Shown one piece after another: positions 53,447 to 60,612 of a DNA stretch of 64,000 nucleotides. Source of the DNA: Verrucomicrobiia bacterium (GTDB lineage Bacteria > Verrucomicrobiota > Verrucomicrobiia > JABWAM01); NCBI GenBank assembly GCA_028687435.1, contig JAQUAF010000017.1:1-64000 (forward strand), given 5' to 3'. The notes beneath the pieces are model-generated. The model was not told the origin of the DNA and searched no databases. It saw nothing but the letters and a program-made list of their open reading frames with translations. The translations under genes and the position numbers were made by a program. Position 1 is the first letter of the stretch; the number at the start of each line of letters is the position of its first letter.

Positions 53447-54635
53447 TGGCGAATCCGATTTGATGTTTCCGACTGCCCGACTGCTCCGTCAGGGCGCGGC
53501 TGGCGAGGTTGTACACCTCTGCCAGCGTGTATTCGCGGGATTCGGGGAGGTTGGAGCCCAGCGATTCGGCCAGCCGCTGGGATTCCTTGCGGGACAGGGG
53601 CCTGAACTCGCGCATCGCCATGAGGCGACCGGGGCGCTTGATGGCGGGGTCGATGGCGTCCAGTTCGCTGTTGATTGTGCAGATGACGTGGATCTTGAGG
53701 TAGTCCCCGAGCAGTCCGTCCGCGATGTTGAGCAGGGTCGCCACGGCACCGCGATTGTCCTGGTCGCGCGGCATGAGAAGCGTCTCGGCATCCTCCAGGA
53801 CGACCACCTGGCGCTGGCCGGGATGCAACTTCCTCTCTCTGTTCCAGTGGTCGATGAACTCGGGAGAAGATAGCCAGTAGAATTCCTTCAGCGGCAGGAA
53901 GTGGAAGCGGTGCGAGCCGTGCAGCCTCCGGATGAGGTGGCGGATGAAGAAGGTCTTGCCGGTGCCCGGCTCCCCGCGCAGGATCGAGAGGCCGTGTTTC
54001 TTGGACCTGAGCAGCAGGAGGAAGTTCTGCGCCCACGCGGAGAAGTCCCCGCCGTAGTGGAGTGCCAGGTCCTGGGTGCCGGCATCGTCGGGCAGTGGCA
54101 CCGGCTCGACCTCGTCCAGGCCCCCGTACTTGACCTTCAGCAGGAAGTAGCTGGGCGCTGCCCCGTCGTCGGGGATGGCATAGTTCTTCCGAATCCAATC
54201 GAGGTGTTCCTTCGCCGCCTCGGGCGTGGGTGCGTGGGCGACCACTCGCGCCTTCCCTCCCCGGATGAATTCGCGCGACTCGGGATTGGAGGAAAACCTG
54301 ACGTAGGTGAACACGCCTCCAAATCGAAATAGAAGGCAGCCCCACTCCCAGTCCTCTGGATCGTCGCCGTCATTCAGGAGGCGCGAGTCGGAGCGGACGA
54401 TCTTGTCGGCGTGCTCCCGGCACAGTCTCTCCAGGTCGATCCGCTCGGAGGCCGTGGCGCGGTGGAACGGCCTCCCGCCGAAGTGCGCCTGCACCGGGTA
54501 GATGAAGTCGAACTTCTCCAGGGACGAGTCGAGGTCGGGTGGGACGCCGGTGGCGTGGCCGTTGATCCGACGCCTGCGGCGACCGAGCAGTCGGCTGATG
54601 GACGGCTCCCGGAATAGGTCAAGGATGGTCGGCAT
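53439..54635 (-). CDS. AAA+ ATPase coupled to the metallopeptidase
   Basis: 398 aa. A unique N-terminal region of 200 residues is followed by an AAA core: Walker A GEPGTGKT (221-228), Walker B VVVLEDAE (277-284), sensor 1 Asn322 in CTINSELD and the second-region arginines in AIKRPGRL (334, 337). The second region of homology resembles BCS1/classical AAA rather than MoxR. No membrane span. It overlaps a 69-aa gene upstream by 17 bp and the peptidase downstream by 8 bp. Likely unfoldase or remodelling partner of the HExxH protein. Confidence 0.85.
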   Translation of the reverse strand: MPTILDLFREPSISRLLGRRRRRINGHATGVPPDLDSSLEKFDFIYPVQAHFGGRPFHRATASERIDLERLCREHADKIVRSDSRLLNDGDDPEDWEWGCLLFRFGGVFTYVRFSSNPESREFIRGGKARVVAHAPTPEAAKEHLDWIRKNYAIPDDGAAPSYFLLKVKYGGLDEVEPVPLPDDAGTQDLALHYGGDFSAWAQNFLLLLRSKKHGLSILRGEPGTGKTFFIRHLIRRLHGSHRFHFLPLKEFYWLSSPEFIDHWNRERKLHPGQRQVVVLEDAETLLMPRDQDNRGAVATLLNIADGLLGDYLKIHVICTINSELDAIDPAIKRPGRLMAMREFRPLSRKESQRLAESLGSNLPESREYTLAEVYNLASRALTEQSGSRKHQIGFANG

Positions 54636-54828
54636 GGTGCCTCTCCGTCTGTAGCGCCTGCCGCTGGAGGTCCCTCAATCTGCGCAGTTCCCTCCGGGCC
54701 TCTCCCAAGGACTCGTGAAAGGTCGTCGCTCGCCACTCCCCCCTGCCGTCGAACGTCACGACCTGGTACTGCCCGTCGCGCAACTGGCACGGACAGCAAT
54801 GCGGCACGATGAATGAACTGGATCTCAT
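54619..54828 (-). CDS. Small protein leading the AAA+ operon
   Basis: 69 aa (MRSSSFIVPHCCPCQLRDGQ, then a beta-like YQVVTFDGRGEWRATTFHESL and an Arg-rich helix). The HCCPC cluster could bind zinc. The ATG at 54828 is only 6 bp from the -10-like TACAGT, so the mRNA would be essentially leaderless. It overlaps the ATPase start. Not recognised; too short for homology by eye. Confidence 0.6.
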   Translation of the reverse strand: MRSSSFIVPHCCPCQLRDGQYQVVTFDGRGEWRATTFHESLGEARRELRRLRDLQRQALQTERHHADHP

Positions 54829-54834
54829 GCCCCG

Positions 54835-54864
54835 ACTGTAGCCGGAGTCGGGGGCGGCGTTGAC
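54835..54864 (-). promoter_or_regulatory. Shared promoter element, copy 2
   Basis: GTCAAC (54864-54859), 18-nt spacer, TACAGT (54840-54835), then ATG after six bases. Identical hexamers and spacing to the copies at 57136 and 58240. Confidence 0.7.
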
Positions 54865-54881
54865 TGGCGCCCGCCAGGGGC

Positions 54882-55256
54882 TCAGCCCCACCGATCCCGG
54901 ACGTACTCCATGAATTCCTTCAGATCCCTCCTGTGGTGCACCAGCCAGTCCAGGACGAAGTCGCTCTGCGCGCGGGTCATCCTCGTGGGGCGGGCGATGA
55001 CCCACTGGCCCTTGGTCAGCTTGAACCACCCGCCCTCGTCCAGGTGGCAATCCTTCTTGGCGCGCTCCCTGCGACAACTGCCCTCGCTGTTCTGCTCGCA
55101 CCACTCGCAGTGGAGGTTGGCCTCCTTCAACGGATGGAATCGCCCATCGAGGTCCAGCCAGCCGTTCTGGTGGTCGAGCTTGGTGGTCTTCTTCTTTTCT
55201 CTCTTGTCGTCGGATTCTTGCATGGCGGCGTCATGGAGATTATGCACCATTTTCAA
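54882..55256 (-). CDS. Unknown protein, last gene of the membrane operon
   Basis: 124 aa. A charged N-terminus, a possible zinc site (HCEWCEQN with CRRERAKKDCH), and a helical end (MTRAQSDFVLDWLVHHRRDLKEFMEYVRDRWG). Start overlaps the upstream stop by 4 bp (ATGA). Not recognised. Confidence 0.65.
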   Translation of the reverse strand: MKMVHNLHDAAMQESDDKREKKKTTKLDHQNGWLDLDGRFHPLKEANLHCEWCEQNSEGSCRRERAKKDCHLDEGGWFKLTKGQWVIARPTRMTRAQSDFVLDWLVHHRRDLKEFMEYVRDRWG

Positions 55257-56305
55257 CCTTCCTCCAAGGACGTCGGGAAGTGTCCCATCTCCCGCAGCAA
55301 TTCGATGGCCTCGGCCTGGTCCTTGGCGTAGAGACGCCCTTTCTTCACGGCACCCCCGCTGTCGTGGACGGTGTACTCGAAGGGGCGCTTTCCCTCAATG
55401 GACTTCTCTCCATCGTCAGCCAGCCTGTTCAGGACGTCGTCGCTCACCTCCCCATCAAGCTCAAACGGGTCCACATCTCTTTCAATCGACGGCACGTAGG
55501 GCCTGAGTTCCCAAGCTTGCCTGACCGAGTTCAAGTATCCGTGCCACCTCTTGAAATCTTCTTCGGTGAACCCGCACCCATCGAGGTGCTCGATCCACTT
55601 CGCGATGTGCTGTTGTCGGTCGGAGGCCATCCCCTCGGCGGTGACCATCCGCCAGTAGAGACGGTAGCCCGCGAAGTCGAAGATTTCCCTGAATCCGAGT
55701 GCCTTGGCGTCGGCATCGGCCTGGAAAAACTCGCGCTTGCGCTGTGCCTTCACCGAGTCGGGGCAACTGGCCGCCGGGCTACTGACGATGAAGACGGTCT
55801 CATCCGCCTCCGGGCTGTCCCTCATGGGCGACTTGGTCCACTCATCCCCGACGATCCCATTCCGGCGGATGTCGGCGGCGTACCGACTCCCCGGCTTCAC
55901 CATGCAGTCGACCAGCAGCCTGAACGAATTGGGATTCGCCCGGTAGCACCGCGACAGGTGGCGAACCTGCAACGCGGCCAGGATGAGCCTGAACGCGATC
56001 CAGATCGCGAGGGTGGACCAGAAGGCGACGACACTGCAACTGGCGAGGAACCCGACGATGCACGCCAGGATCACCCCACTGACCAAGGCATTCCATAACA
56101 GGGAGGCGAGGGACGGACGCGACCAGATGGGCGCCCTGAAGCCGTGTGTCGCGTCGGGATCGGAGAAGCCCGCGTTCGGGTTGCCCCTCCAGAAGCTACG
56201 GATTCCCTCAAGGACCAGGTAGAGCCAGGACAAGGCCACGACAATGGACCACGCGGCGTCCCACACGGAGCCGATGAGGTCGATCTTGACGGGTCGCTCG
56301 GACAT
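55253..56305 (-). CDS. Membrane protein with GspF-like C-terminal motif
   Basis: 350 aa. Hydrophobic spans near 18-36, 70-90 and 92-112 (WNALVSGVILACIVGFLA, VVAFWSTLAIWIAFRLILAAL), then a long cytoplasmic part. The last 45 residues (FEYTVHDSGGAVKKGRLYAKDQAEAIELLREMGHFPTSL) resemble the N-terminal signature of GspF-type proteins (Y-x-A...G-x-x-x-x-G-x-x-x-A...A...L-x-x-x-G). No other secretion gene is present. Co-transcribed with the GYF_2 protein 6 bp upstream. Confidence 0.65.
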   Translation of the reverse strand: MSERPVKIDLIGSVWDAAWSIVVALSWLYLVLEGIRSFWRGNPNAGFSDPDATHGFRAPIWSRPSLASLLWNALVSGVILACIVGFLASCSVVAFWSTLAIWIAFRLILAALQVRHLSRCYRANPNSFRLLVDCMVKPGSRYAADIRRNGIVGDEWTKSPMRDSPEADETVFIVSSPAASCPDSVKAQRKREFFQADADAKALGFREIFDFAGYRLYWRMVTAEGMASDRQQHIAKWIEHLDGCGFTEEDFKRWHGYLNSVRQAWELRPYVPSIERDVDPFELDGEVSDDVLNRLADDGEKSIEGKRPFEYTVHDSGGAVKKGRLYAKDQAEAIELLREMGHFPTSLEEG

Positions 56306-56311
56306 GGGATT

Positions 56312-57106
56312 TCACTTGTCTGGCAGTTCGTCGGCGATCTTCTTGCCGACCTCGTCCCACGTGCGCTTCTCCATCTTGACGAGTTGGCGCTGCTTCAACT
56401 CGCGCACCAGGTTGTCCAGGACTGGATCCCCTTCCACGGCATCGGAGAGGGAGCGATTGTTGTACCGCTCGATGACCTCGCGGACCGTCACGAGGCTCAG
56501 CGAGTAGGTGAACTGCTTCTTGGGGATGACCGAGACGAGGGGTAGATCGTTGAGGATCACCACATGGAAGAAACCCATCAGGAATGCAACGGCCACCGCC
56601 CCCACGCCGAGGACGATCCACTTCCTCGGAAATCCCGCCCTGGTGGTCGTCGTTGAAACCACAGTGGCGGGGGAAACTTCCACGAGATCCATGATCCCCG
56701 AGAGGGGCAGCCACTCGGGCTGTCCCTCCTGCCAGTAGAGCGCCTCGGAAGTGATCGAGCCGGACCTCCACATGCCCTGGAGTTGGGCAATCGTCAAGGG
56801 GCCGCGCTGCTCGCTGCCGACGCAGAGGTAGTAGGGCGACTGAGGGGACGAGAGGTGCACCACCGTCTTCGGTCTGAGCGCCTCATCTGCCCGCTCCCTG
56901 AGCGTCTTGGAACGATAGTAGAGGTACAGGGGGACCCCCACGATCCACATGACGAGGCAGAGCAGGAACCAGGCCAGCGCGCCGTTGAGGAAGGTGTAGG
57001 TGCCCTTGGGGTCGGTGGGGATCTTCTTCATGGAGGCATCGACGGCCACCCAAACGGATGATCCCACCACGACGACTGCCGCGAGGAGGGTGATGGTTGG
57101 ATTCAT
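56312..57106 (-). CDS. GYF_2-domain membrane protein
   Basis: 264 aa. Two N-terminal membrane spans (LLAAVVVVGSSVWVAVD and LAWFLLCLVMWIVGVPLYLYY) precede a GYF_2 domain (YYLCVGSEQRGPLTIAQLQGMWRSGSITSEALYWQEGQPEWLPL). A third span follows (WIVLGVGAVAVAFLMGFFHVVIL), then a charged tail. GYF_2 domains bind proline-rich or peptide ligands in many bacterial membrane proteins. It heads a three-gene operon under the shared promoter. It may anchor the AAA+/HExxH proteins to the membrane, by inference. Confidence 0.85.
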   Translation of the reverse strand: MNPTITLLAAVVVVGSSVWVAVDASMKKIPTDPKGTYTFLNGALAWFLLCLVMWIVGVPLYLYYRSKTLRERADEALRPKTVVHLSSPQSPYYLCVGSEQRGPLTIAQLQGMWRSGSITSEALYWQEGQPEWLPLSGIMDLVEVSPATVVSTTTTRAGFPRKWIVLGVGAVAVAFLMGFFHVVILNDLPLVSVIPKKQFTYSLSLVTVREVIERYNNRSLSDAVEGDPVLDNLVRELKQRQLVKMEKRTWDEVGKKIADELPDK

Positions 57107-57135
57107 GGTGAAAAAATGTGTTGAACGTCACGCCG

Positions 57136-57165
57136 ACTGTAGTCGGGAGGCGGCGCCTCGTTGAC
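57136..57165 (-). promoter_or_regulatory. Shared promoter element, copy 3
   Basis: GTCAAC (57165-57160), 18-nt spacer, TACAGT (57141-57136), 29 bp before the ATG of the GYF_2 gene. Confidence 0.7.
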
Positions 57166-57190
57166 CGAAGGTGCCTCTGCTGTCGGGAGA

Positions 57191-57225
57191 GGCATGGGCA
57201 CGCCACTTCGGCACGTGCCCATGCC
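57191..57225 (-). terminator. 12-bp hairpin after the small exported-protein gene
   Basis: GGCATGGGCACG (57191-57202) pairs perfectly with CGTGCCCATGCC (57214-57225) around an 11-nt loop, 26 bp beyond the stop at 57251. It insulates that gene from the GYF_2 operon promoter. Confidence 0.65.
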
Positions 57226-57250
57226 CCCGTAGGTTCGACGGCAGGCGGGT

Positions 57251-57439
57251 TCAGGCCCTGCGGACCGGCGGCTTGGGCGCCGGCTTGGCGGGCAGCCTTG
57301 GGGCCGGCTTCGAGGGCGGCACGTAGATGACCTTGCCCCGGAATCCCTTGCTGCCTCCCTTGGTGGGCGCGTTGCCGCCGGCGAGGGACGTCCCCGCAAC
57401 GGCGACGACCAACGCTGAGGCGATGAGCAGTTTCTTCAT
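57251..57439 (-). CDS. Small exported Pro/Lys-rich peptide
   Basis: 62 aa. A signal peptide (MKKLLIASALVVAVAGTSLA) is followed by about 40 residues rich in Gly, Lys and Pro, ending in repeated KPAP units. The mature peptide would be about 4 kDa, basic and probably unstructured. The start is set by the signal sequence. It has a strong promoter containing a palindromic operator, divergent from an HTH gene. A proline-rich ligand for the GYF_2 protein, a secreted effector or an antimicrobial peptide are all possible; nothing decides between them. Confidence 0.7.
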   Translation of the reverse strand: MKKLLIASALVVAVAGTSLAGGNAPTKGGSKGFRGKVIYVPPSKPAPRLPAKPAPKPPVRRA

Positions 57440-57504
57440 GTCTTCATCCTTTGGTTGGTGGTTGTGTGATCGCGTCTGACCACGGCGGCCAGGCGACGGT
57501 TGCG

Positions 57505-57533
57505 AGTATAGTATAGCACCGGTGCTATGTAAA
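57505..57533 (-). promoter_or_regulatory. Promoter with palindromic operator
   Basis: On the minus strand TTTACA (57533-57528), a 17-nt spacer and TATACT (57510-57505) face the small exported-protein gene. A perfect 16-bp palindrome, ATAGCACCGGTGCTAT (57513-57528), lies across the spacer. It also lies upstream of the divergent HTH gene, so that protein is the natural candidate repressor of both. Confidence 0.7.
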
Positions 57534-57562
57534 CATCTTATTGCATGTGTTCTATATTGAGG

Positions 57563-57868
57563 ATGACTGACAAGGACATCCTCAAGGCGCTCGGACGGAA
57601 CATTCGAAACGCACGGCTGCGGGCCGGCCTCACGCTCGAGTGCGTGGCCGAGATGGTCGGTTGCCACTGGACGACCGTCGCCTACATCGAGGCGGGACGC
57701 CATCCGTTCCAGGTCACCAAGCTCGTGCGCCTGGCCCGTTGCCTGAAGGTCAGTTCCGACCGCTTCCTGGAGGGCATCCCCGAGGAAGACCCCCGCCGGC
57801 TGAGTCGCATTGCCAAGGCGCTCGCCCGAAGGCACCGCCTCCCGAAGTCCCAGGCCAAGCGACGGTAG
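57563..57868 (+). CDS. XRE-family helix-turn-helix regulator
   Basis: 101 aa. The classical HTH is LGRNIRNARLRAGLTLECVAEMVGCHWTTVAYIEAGRHPFQVTKLVRLARCLKVSSDRFL. A basic tail follows. The ATG at 57563 has TTGAGG just upstream; another ATG at 57545 adds six residues. Divergent from the exported-peptide gene across a palindromic operator, the usual layout for an autoregulated repressor. Confidence 0.85.
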   Translation: MTDKDILKALGRNIRNARLRAGLTLECVAEMVGCHWTTVAYIEAGRHPFQVTKLVRLARCLKVSSDRFLEGIPEEDPRRLSRIAKALARRHRLPKSQAKRR

Positions 57869-57960
57869 GCCGCCCGAAATTCAGGTCCATCTGGCGGCGG
57901 GAAGGGGCGTCGAAAAATAGTCGTGTACGGGCGGGACCCGACGACCCAGAGTCGCCCGCC

Positions 57961-58191
57961 ATGAACAAGTACACTGTCGTGCTCCTATTCACGCAACGCT
58001 CGCAGGCCGCCGTGACGGTCGAGGCGGTAGACGAGAAGGCCGCCTACCGAAAGGGTATGGCTGTCAATCCCCTCAGCATCAAGGAGTGGAGGCCGCTCAA
58101 GGGATACACGGACGTGGTCCGCATCCGCCAGGTCAACGAATCCGCACCCGTCAAGAAGCCCCGTCGGAAATCCGTCGGGCGCGGCGGGTGA
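57961..58191 (+). CDS. Small protein, member of a two-copy family (A)
   Basis: 76 aa. The core KYTVVLLFTQRSQAAVTVEAVDEKAAYRKGMAVN is alike in order and spacing to KFLATLCFTQLSKATVAITARDERAATRKANEVN in the gene at 59334, so the two are paralogues. The pattern (two strands, then a helix with DE/DEKAA) suggests a small alpha/beta fold. Basic C-terminal tail. Function unknown. Confidence 0.65.
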   Translation: MNKYTVVLLFTQRSQAAVTVEAVDEKAAYRKGMAVNPLSIKEWRPLKGYTDVVRIRQVNESAPVKKPRRKSVGRGG

Positions 58192-58239
58192 ATTTCCGCC
58201 CCAACGGACGGGGATTTCGGAAGCGCTTCAGGCCAATCC

Positions 58240-58269
58240 GTCAACGGTGACGGGCTGTGCAGCTACAGT
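58240..58269 (+). promoter_or_regulatory. Shared promoter element, copy 4
   Basis: GTCAAC (58240-58245), 18-nt spacer, TACAGT (58264-58269), then AAAGGAG and the ATG at 58289. The only copy on the plus strand. Confidence 0.7.
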
Positions 58270-58288
58270 CAGGCCGAAAGGAGACCCT

Positions 58289-58675
58289 ATGAAAACCAAG
58301 AACCACCCGAAGAAACAATCCAGCAACAAGTCCAAGGCGCGGGCGAAGTCCGCTGCCAAGACACCCGTCGAGAGTCCCGTCGCTCCGAAAGCGGACTCGG
58401 CGGGCACTGCGACGGACAAACCTGCTGCCGCGCCTGAAAAGGCCCGCGAGATCGCCGTCGACGGTGACGCCTGCAAGCTCCAGAGGCAGTTGGCGGCGTT
58501 CATCCAGCGCCGGTGCGAGGGCAGCAGCGTGGGGGCAGTCGGCAAGGAGATCGGCGTGAGCCACACGACCATGTTCTACCTCCTGCGGGGACAGGGCAAT
58601 ATCCGCCTGCGCCTGCTGGAGCAGATCGTGGATCGGCTGAAGGTCGGACTGAAGGACGTCTTCCCCGGTCAGTGA
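58289..58675 (+). CDS. Lys/Ala-rich protein with C-terminal HTH
   Basis: 128 aa. A disordered basic N-terminus (KNHPKKQSSNKSKARAKSAAK) of about 60 residues precedes an XRE-like HTH (LAAFIQRRCEGSSVGAVGKEIGVSHTTMFYLLRGQGNIRLRLLEQIVDRLKVGLKDVF). Excellent ribosome site AAAGGAGACCCT. It shares its promoter element with the AAA+, GYF_2 and 50393 units, so it may be a regulator of that regulon. Confidence 0.8.
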   Translation: MKTKNHPKKQSSNKSKARAKSAAKTPVESPVAPKADSAGTATDKPAAAPEKAREIAVDGDACKLQRQLAAFIQRRCEGSSVGAVGKEIGVSHTTMFYLLRGQGNIRLRLLEQIVDRLKVGLKDVFPGQ

Positions 58676-58689
58676 GGGGGGCGAAGGGC

Positions 58690-58723
58690 GCACCGGCACC
58701 TCGCGGTTTTGGGGTGCCGGTGC
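58690..58723. terminator. Convergent terminator hairpin
   Basis: GCACCGGCACC (58690-58700) pairs with GGTGCCGGTGC (58713-58723), between the plus-strand HTH gene ending at 58675 and the minus-strand gene ending at 58727. A bidirectional terminator fits. Confidence 0.7.
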
Positions 58724-58726
58724 CCC

Positions 58727-59074
58727 TCACTGCACCTTCCGTCGGATTGCCTCCTGCATGAGGATGACGACCGTAGCAACCTCGTCAGCAGATGGGGGAT
58801 GTCCGGGCCTCCGCTGTTCCAGGAACTTCCTTACCAGTGGACGGGTGACCCCCATTGTGCGGGTGACGCGCTCCGTTCCGAGGAAGCCAACGATCTCCCG
58901 CCAGAGCGTTCCGTAGCGGCTGAGAGCTTGGAAGGGAGTCAGGCCACAACACACTTGGAGGAAGTACGGCACCCACTCGGCCCAGTGCTCGTCGGGGAGA
59001 CGATGGGCGGCCTGGATCGCGCGGAGAATCTGATGGGGAGTGCATCGCTCTGATTTCGCCATGACGGATCGCAT
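58727..59074 (-). CDS. Unknown small protein
   Basis: 115 aa, helical (HQILRAIQAAHRLPDEHWAEWVPYFLQVCCGLTPFQALSRYGTLW) with a possible HTH-like end (VTRTMGVTRPLVRKFLEQRR). ATG at 59074 or 59062. A CAGGTGG/CCACCTG inverted repeat (59112-59129) lies 40 bp upstream. Not recognised. Confidence 0.55.
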   Translation of the reverse strand: MRSVMAKSERCTPHQILRAIQAAHRLPDEHWAEWVPYFLQVCCGLTPFQALSRYGTLWREIVGFLGTERVTRTMGVTRPLVRKFLEQRRPGHPPSADEVATVVILMQEAIRRKVQ

Positions 59075-59111
59075 GGCGTGTGCGGACGGATCCGTAAACG
59101 ACGAAATTTCT

Positions 59112-59129
59112 CAGGTGGCTTTCCACCTG
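59112..59129. promoter_or_regulatory. Inverted repeat, possible operator
   Basis: CAGGTGG and CCACCTG around CTTT in the 259-bp gap between the divergent genes 58727-59074 and 59334. The rest of the gap shows no gene. Confidence 0.35.
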
Positions 59130-59333
59130 TGGCACGCGCAGGTCGGGCGGAAAGGCAAAAAGTCCCAAGCGCCAGCCGCGCACCGGCTTGGCACAGGAGC
59201 AGGTCCTCTGGACGGGAACAAGATGAGTGGGGTAGTAGCAGCGAAAATTCCCGTTTACAATTTAACCTTGACATCGTAACATTCAAATTGAACCTGGGTT
59301 CCGATTGGGAATCCGCCAACCCGCCACTACAGT

Positions 59334-59579
59334 ATGCCAAAGTTCCTCGCCACCCTCTGCTTCACGCAACTCTCGAAGGCCACAGTCGCCATCACCGCCA
59401 GGGATGAGAGGGCGGCGACCCGGAAGGCCAACGAAGTCAATGCCGCCGACGTCGAAAACTGGGACCTATTCGATGGTCACGTGGACGTGGTATCCGTCGA
59501 GCGGGTCAAGGAAGATAAGAATGCTGGCGGAACGCGATGGAAATCCTCCCGTCGATCCAAAAGGAAAGGTGAGGAGTGA
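59334..59579 (+). CDS. Small protein, member of a two-copy family (B)
   Basis: 81 aa, paralogue of the 57961 gene (see FTQLSKATVAITARDERAA). TACAGT ends directly before the ATG, so the mRNA may be leaderless, though no GTCAAC lies at the usual distance. The stop overlaps the GTG start of the next gene (GTGA). First gene of a coupled three-gene unit ending in radC. Confidence 0.65.
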   Translation: MPKFLATLCFTQLSKATVAITARDERAATRKANEVNAADVENWDLFDGHVDVVSVERVKEDKNAGGTRWKSSRRSKRKGEE

Positions 59580-59788
59580 GAGACCTGTCAAAGATCACAG
59601 CCATGGACACCATTCACGAGGATGATGAGATGGCCGACAGGCTGGGCAGGGAGATCGTGGCAGTGCTCGGACTGCACCGTGACAGGGAGCACAGGGACCG
59701 GTACCAGACCGCGTGGGGAGCGAAGACTGCCGTGGGAATCGCGCGGACCGTGGTCCGAATCATCAGCGAAGGAAACACGTCCAAGTGA
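59576..59788 (+). CDS. Small protein coupled to radC
   Basis: 70 aa from a GTG overlapping the previous stop by 4 bp (GTGA), with AAAGGTGAG upstream. An internal ATG at 59603 is an alternative. Acidic N-terminus (MDTIHEDDEMADRLG), then a helical region. Not recognised. The same GTGA overlap joins it to radC. Confidence 0.6.
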   Translation: MRDLSKITAMDTIHEDDEMADRLGREIVAVLGLHRDREHRDRYQTAWGAKTAVGIARTVVRIISEGNTSK

Positions 59789-60582
59789 GCCAGTCCCACT
59801 TTCCATTCTACGAGGAATACCCGCCGTCCAGGTCGGGACGCAGTGCGGCTGGCTTGAAGGTCCGGGAGTCCGTCGGCGCAGTCTGTGATATTCCCGTCCA
59901 TGATCGTCCCCGCGAGAGGTTGGAGCGACTGGGTACCGACAGCCTGACGGATGCCGAACTGCTGGCCGTCCTCTTGGGCTTCGGCGGGAGGTCGCGCTCT
60001 CCGCTGGACGTGGCCCACGACCTGTTGGAGTGCTGGGGCGGCATCGAGCAGATCGCCCGCCAGACGGTGGCCGAGATCGCCAGGGTCAGCGGCATCGGAC
60101 GGGTGAGGGCCACAGTGATCAAGGCCGCCTTCGCGCTACAGGAACGCCTCTGCCGTCCGTCTGCCGACCGATCCCCGCTGGACCACCCCGGCAAGGTGTA
60201 CGAGTTGATGCGGGGGCGGTTCGCCCTGCTCAGCGTCGAGGTCCTGTACGGCCTGGCGCTGGACTCCAAGCTGCGCCTGATCCGCGTCTACCCCGTCAGT
60301 TCCGGGCTGGTGAACCAGACCTTGGTCCACGCGAGGGAGGCGTTCCGCGAGGCCATTACTTCAGCCGGCGTGGCCCACCTCGTGTTGGCGCACAACCACC
60401 CGAGCGGGGATGCAAACCCGTCTGCCGACGATGTACGCATCACTCGCCAGATGCAGAGGGCGGGGCAGGCGCTCGGCATCCCGCTGATCGACCACGTGAT
60501 CGTCGGGCGCCCGTCGCCGACCAATCCGTTGGGCTACGTGAGCCTGAAGCAGTCCGGCATCGTGGACTTCAATTTGGGATAG
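59785..60582 (+). CDS. radC: RadC-family JAB/MPN-domain protein
   Basis: 265 aa. N-terminal HhH region (ERLERLGTDSLTDAELLAVLLGFG and VSGIGRVRATVIKAAF), then a JAMM-type core: GLVNQTLVHAREAFREAI, LAHNHPSGDANPSADDVRITRQM, IPLIDHVIVG. RadC proteins are typical cargo of integrative elements; their biochemical role is still disputed. GTG start at 59785, coupled to the upstream gene. An in-frame ATG at 59713 would overlap that gene fully and is rejected. Confidence 0.92.
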   Translation: MSQSHFPFYEEYPPSRSGRSAAGLKVRESVGAVCDIPVHDRPRERLERLGTDSLTDAELLAVLLGFGGRSRSPLDVAHDLLECWGGIEQIARQTVAEIARVSGIGRVRATVIKAAFALQERLCRPSADRSPLDHPGKVYELMRGRFALLSVEVLYGLALDSKLRLIRVYPVSSGLVNQTLVHAREAFREAITSAGVAHLVLAHNHPSGDANPSADDVRITRQMQRAGQALGIPLIDHVIVGRPSPTNPLGYVSLKQSGIVDFNLG

Positions 60583-60612
60583 GCACAGCCAGCAGTTGGG
60601 AACGGACTTGAG

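Noticed and set aside
55253-57106. A type II secretion or pilus system
   Set aside because: Only a GspF-like sequence motif in one protein; no secretion ATPase, secretin or pseudopilin is present.
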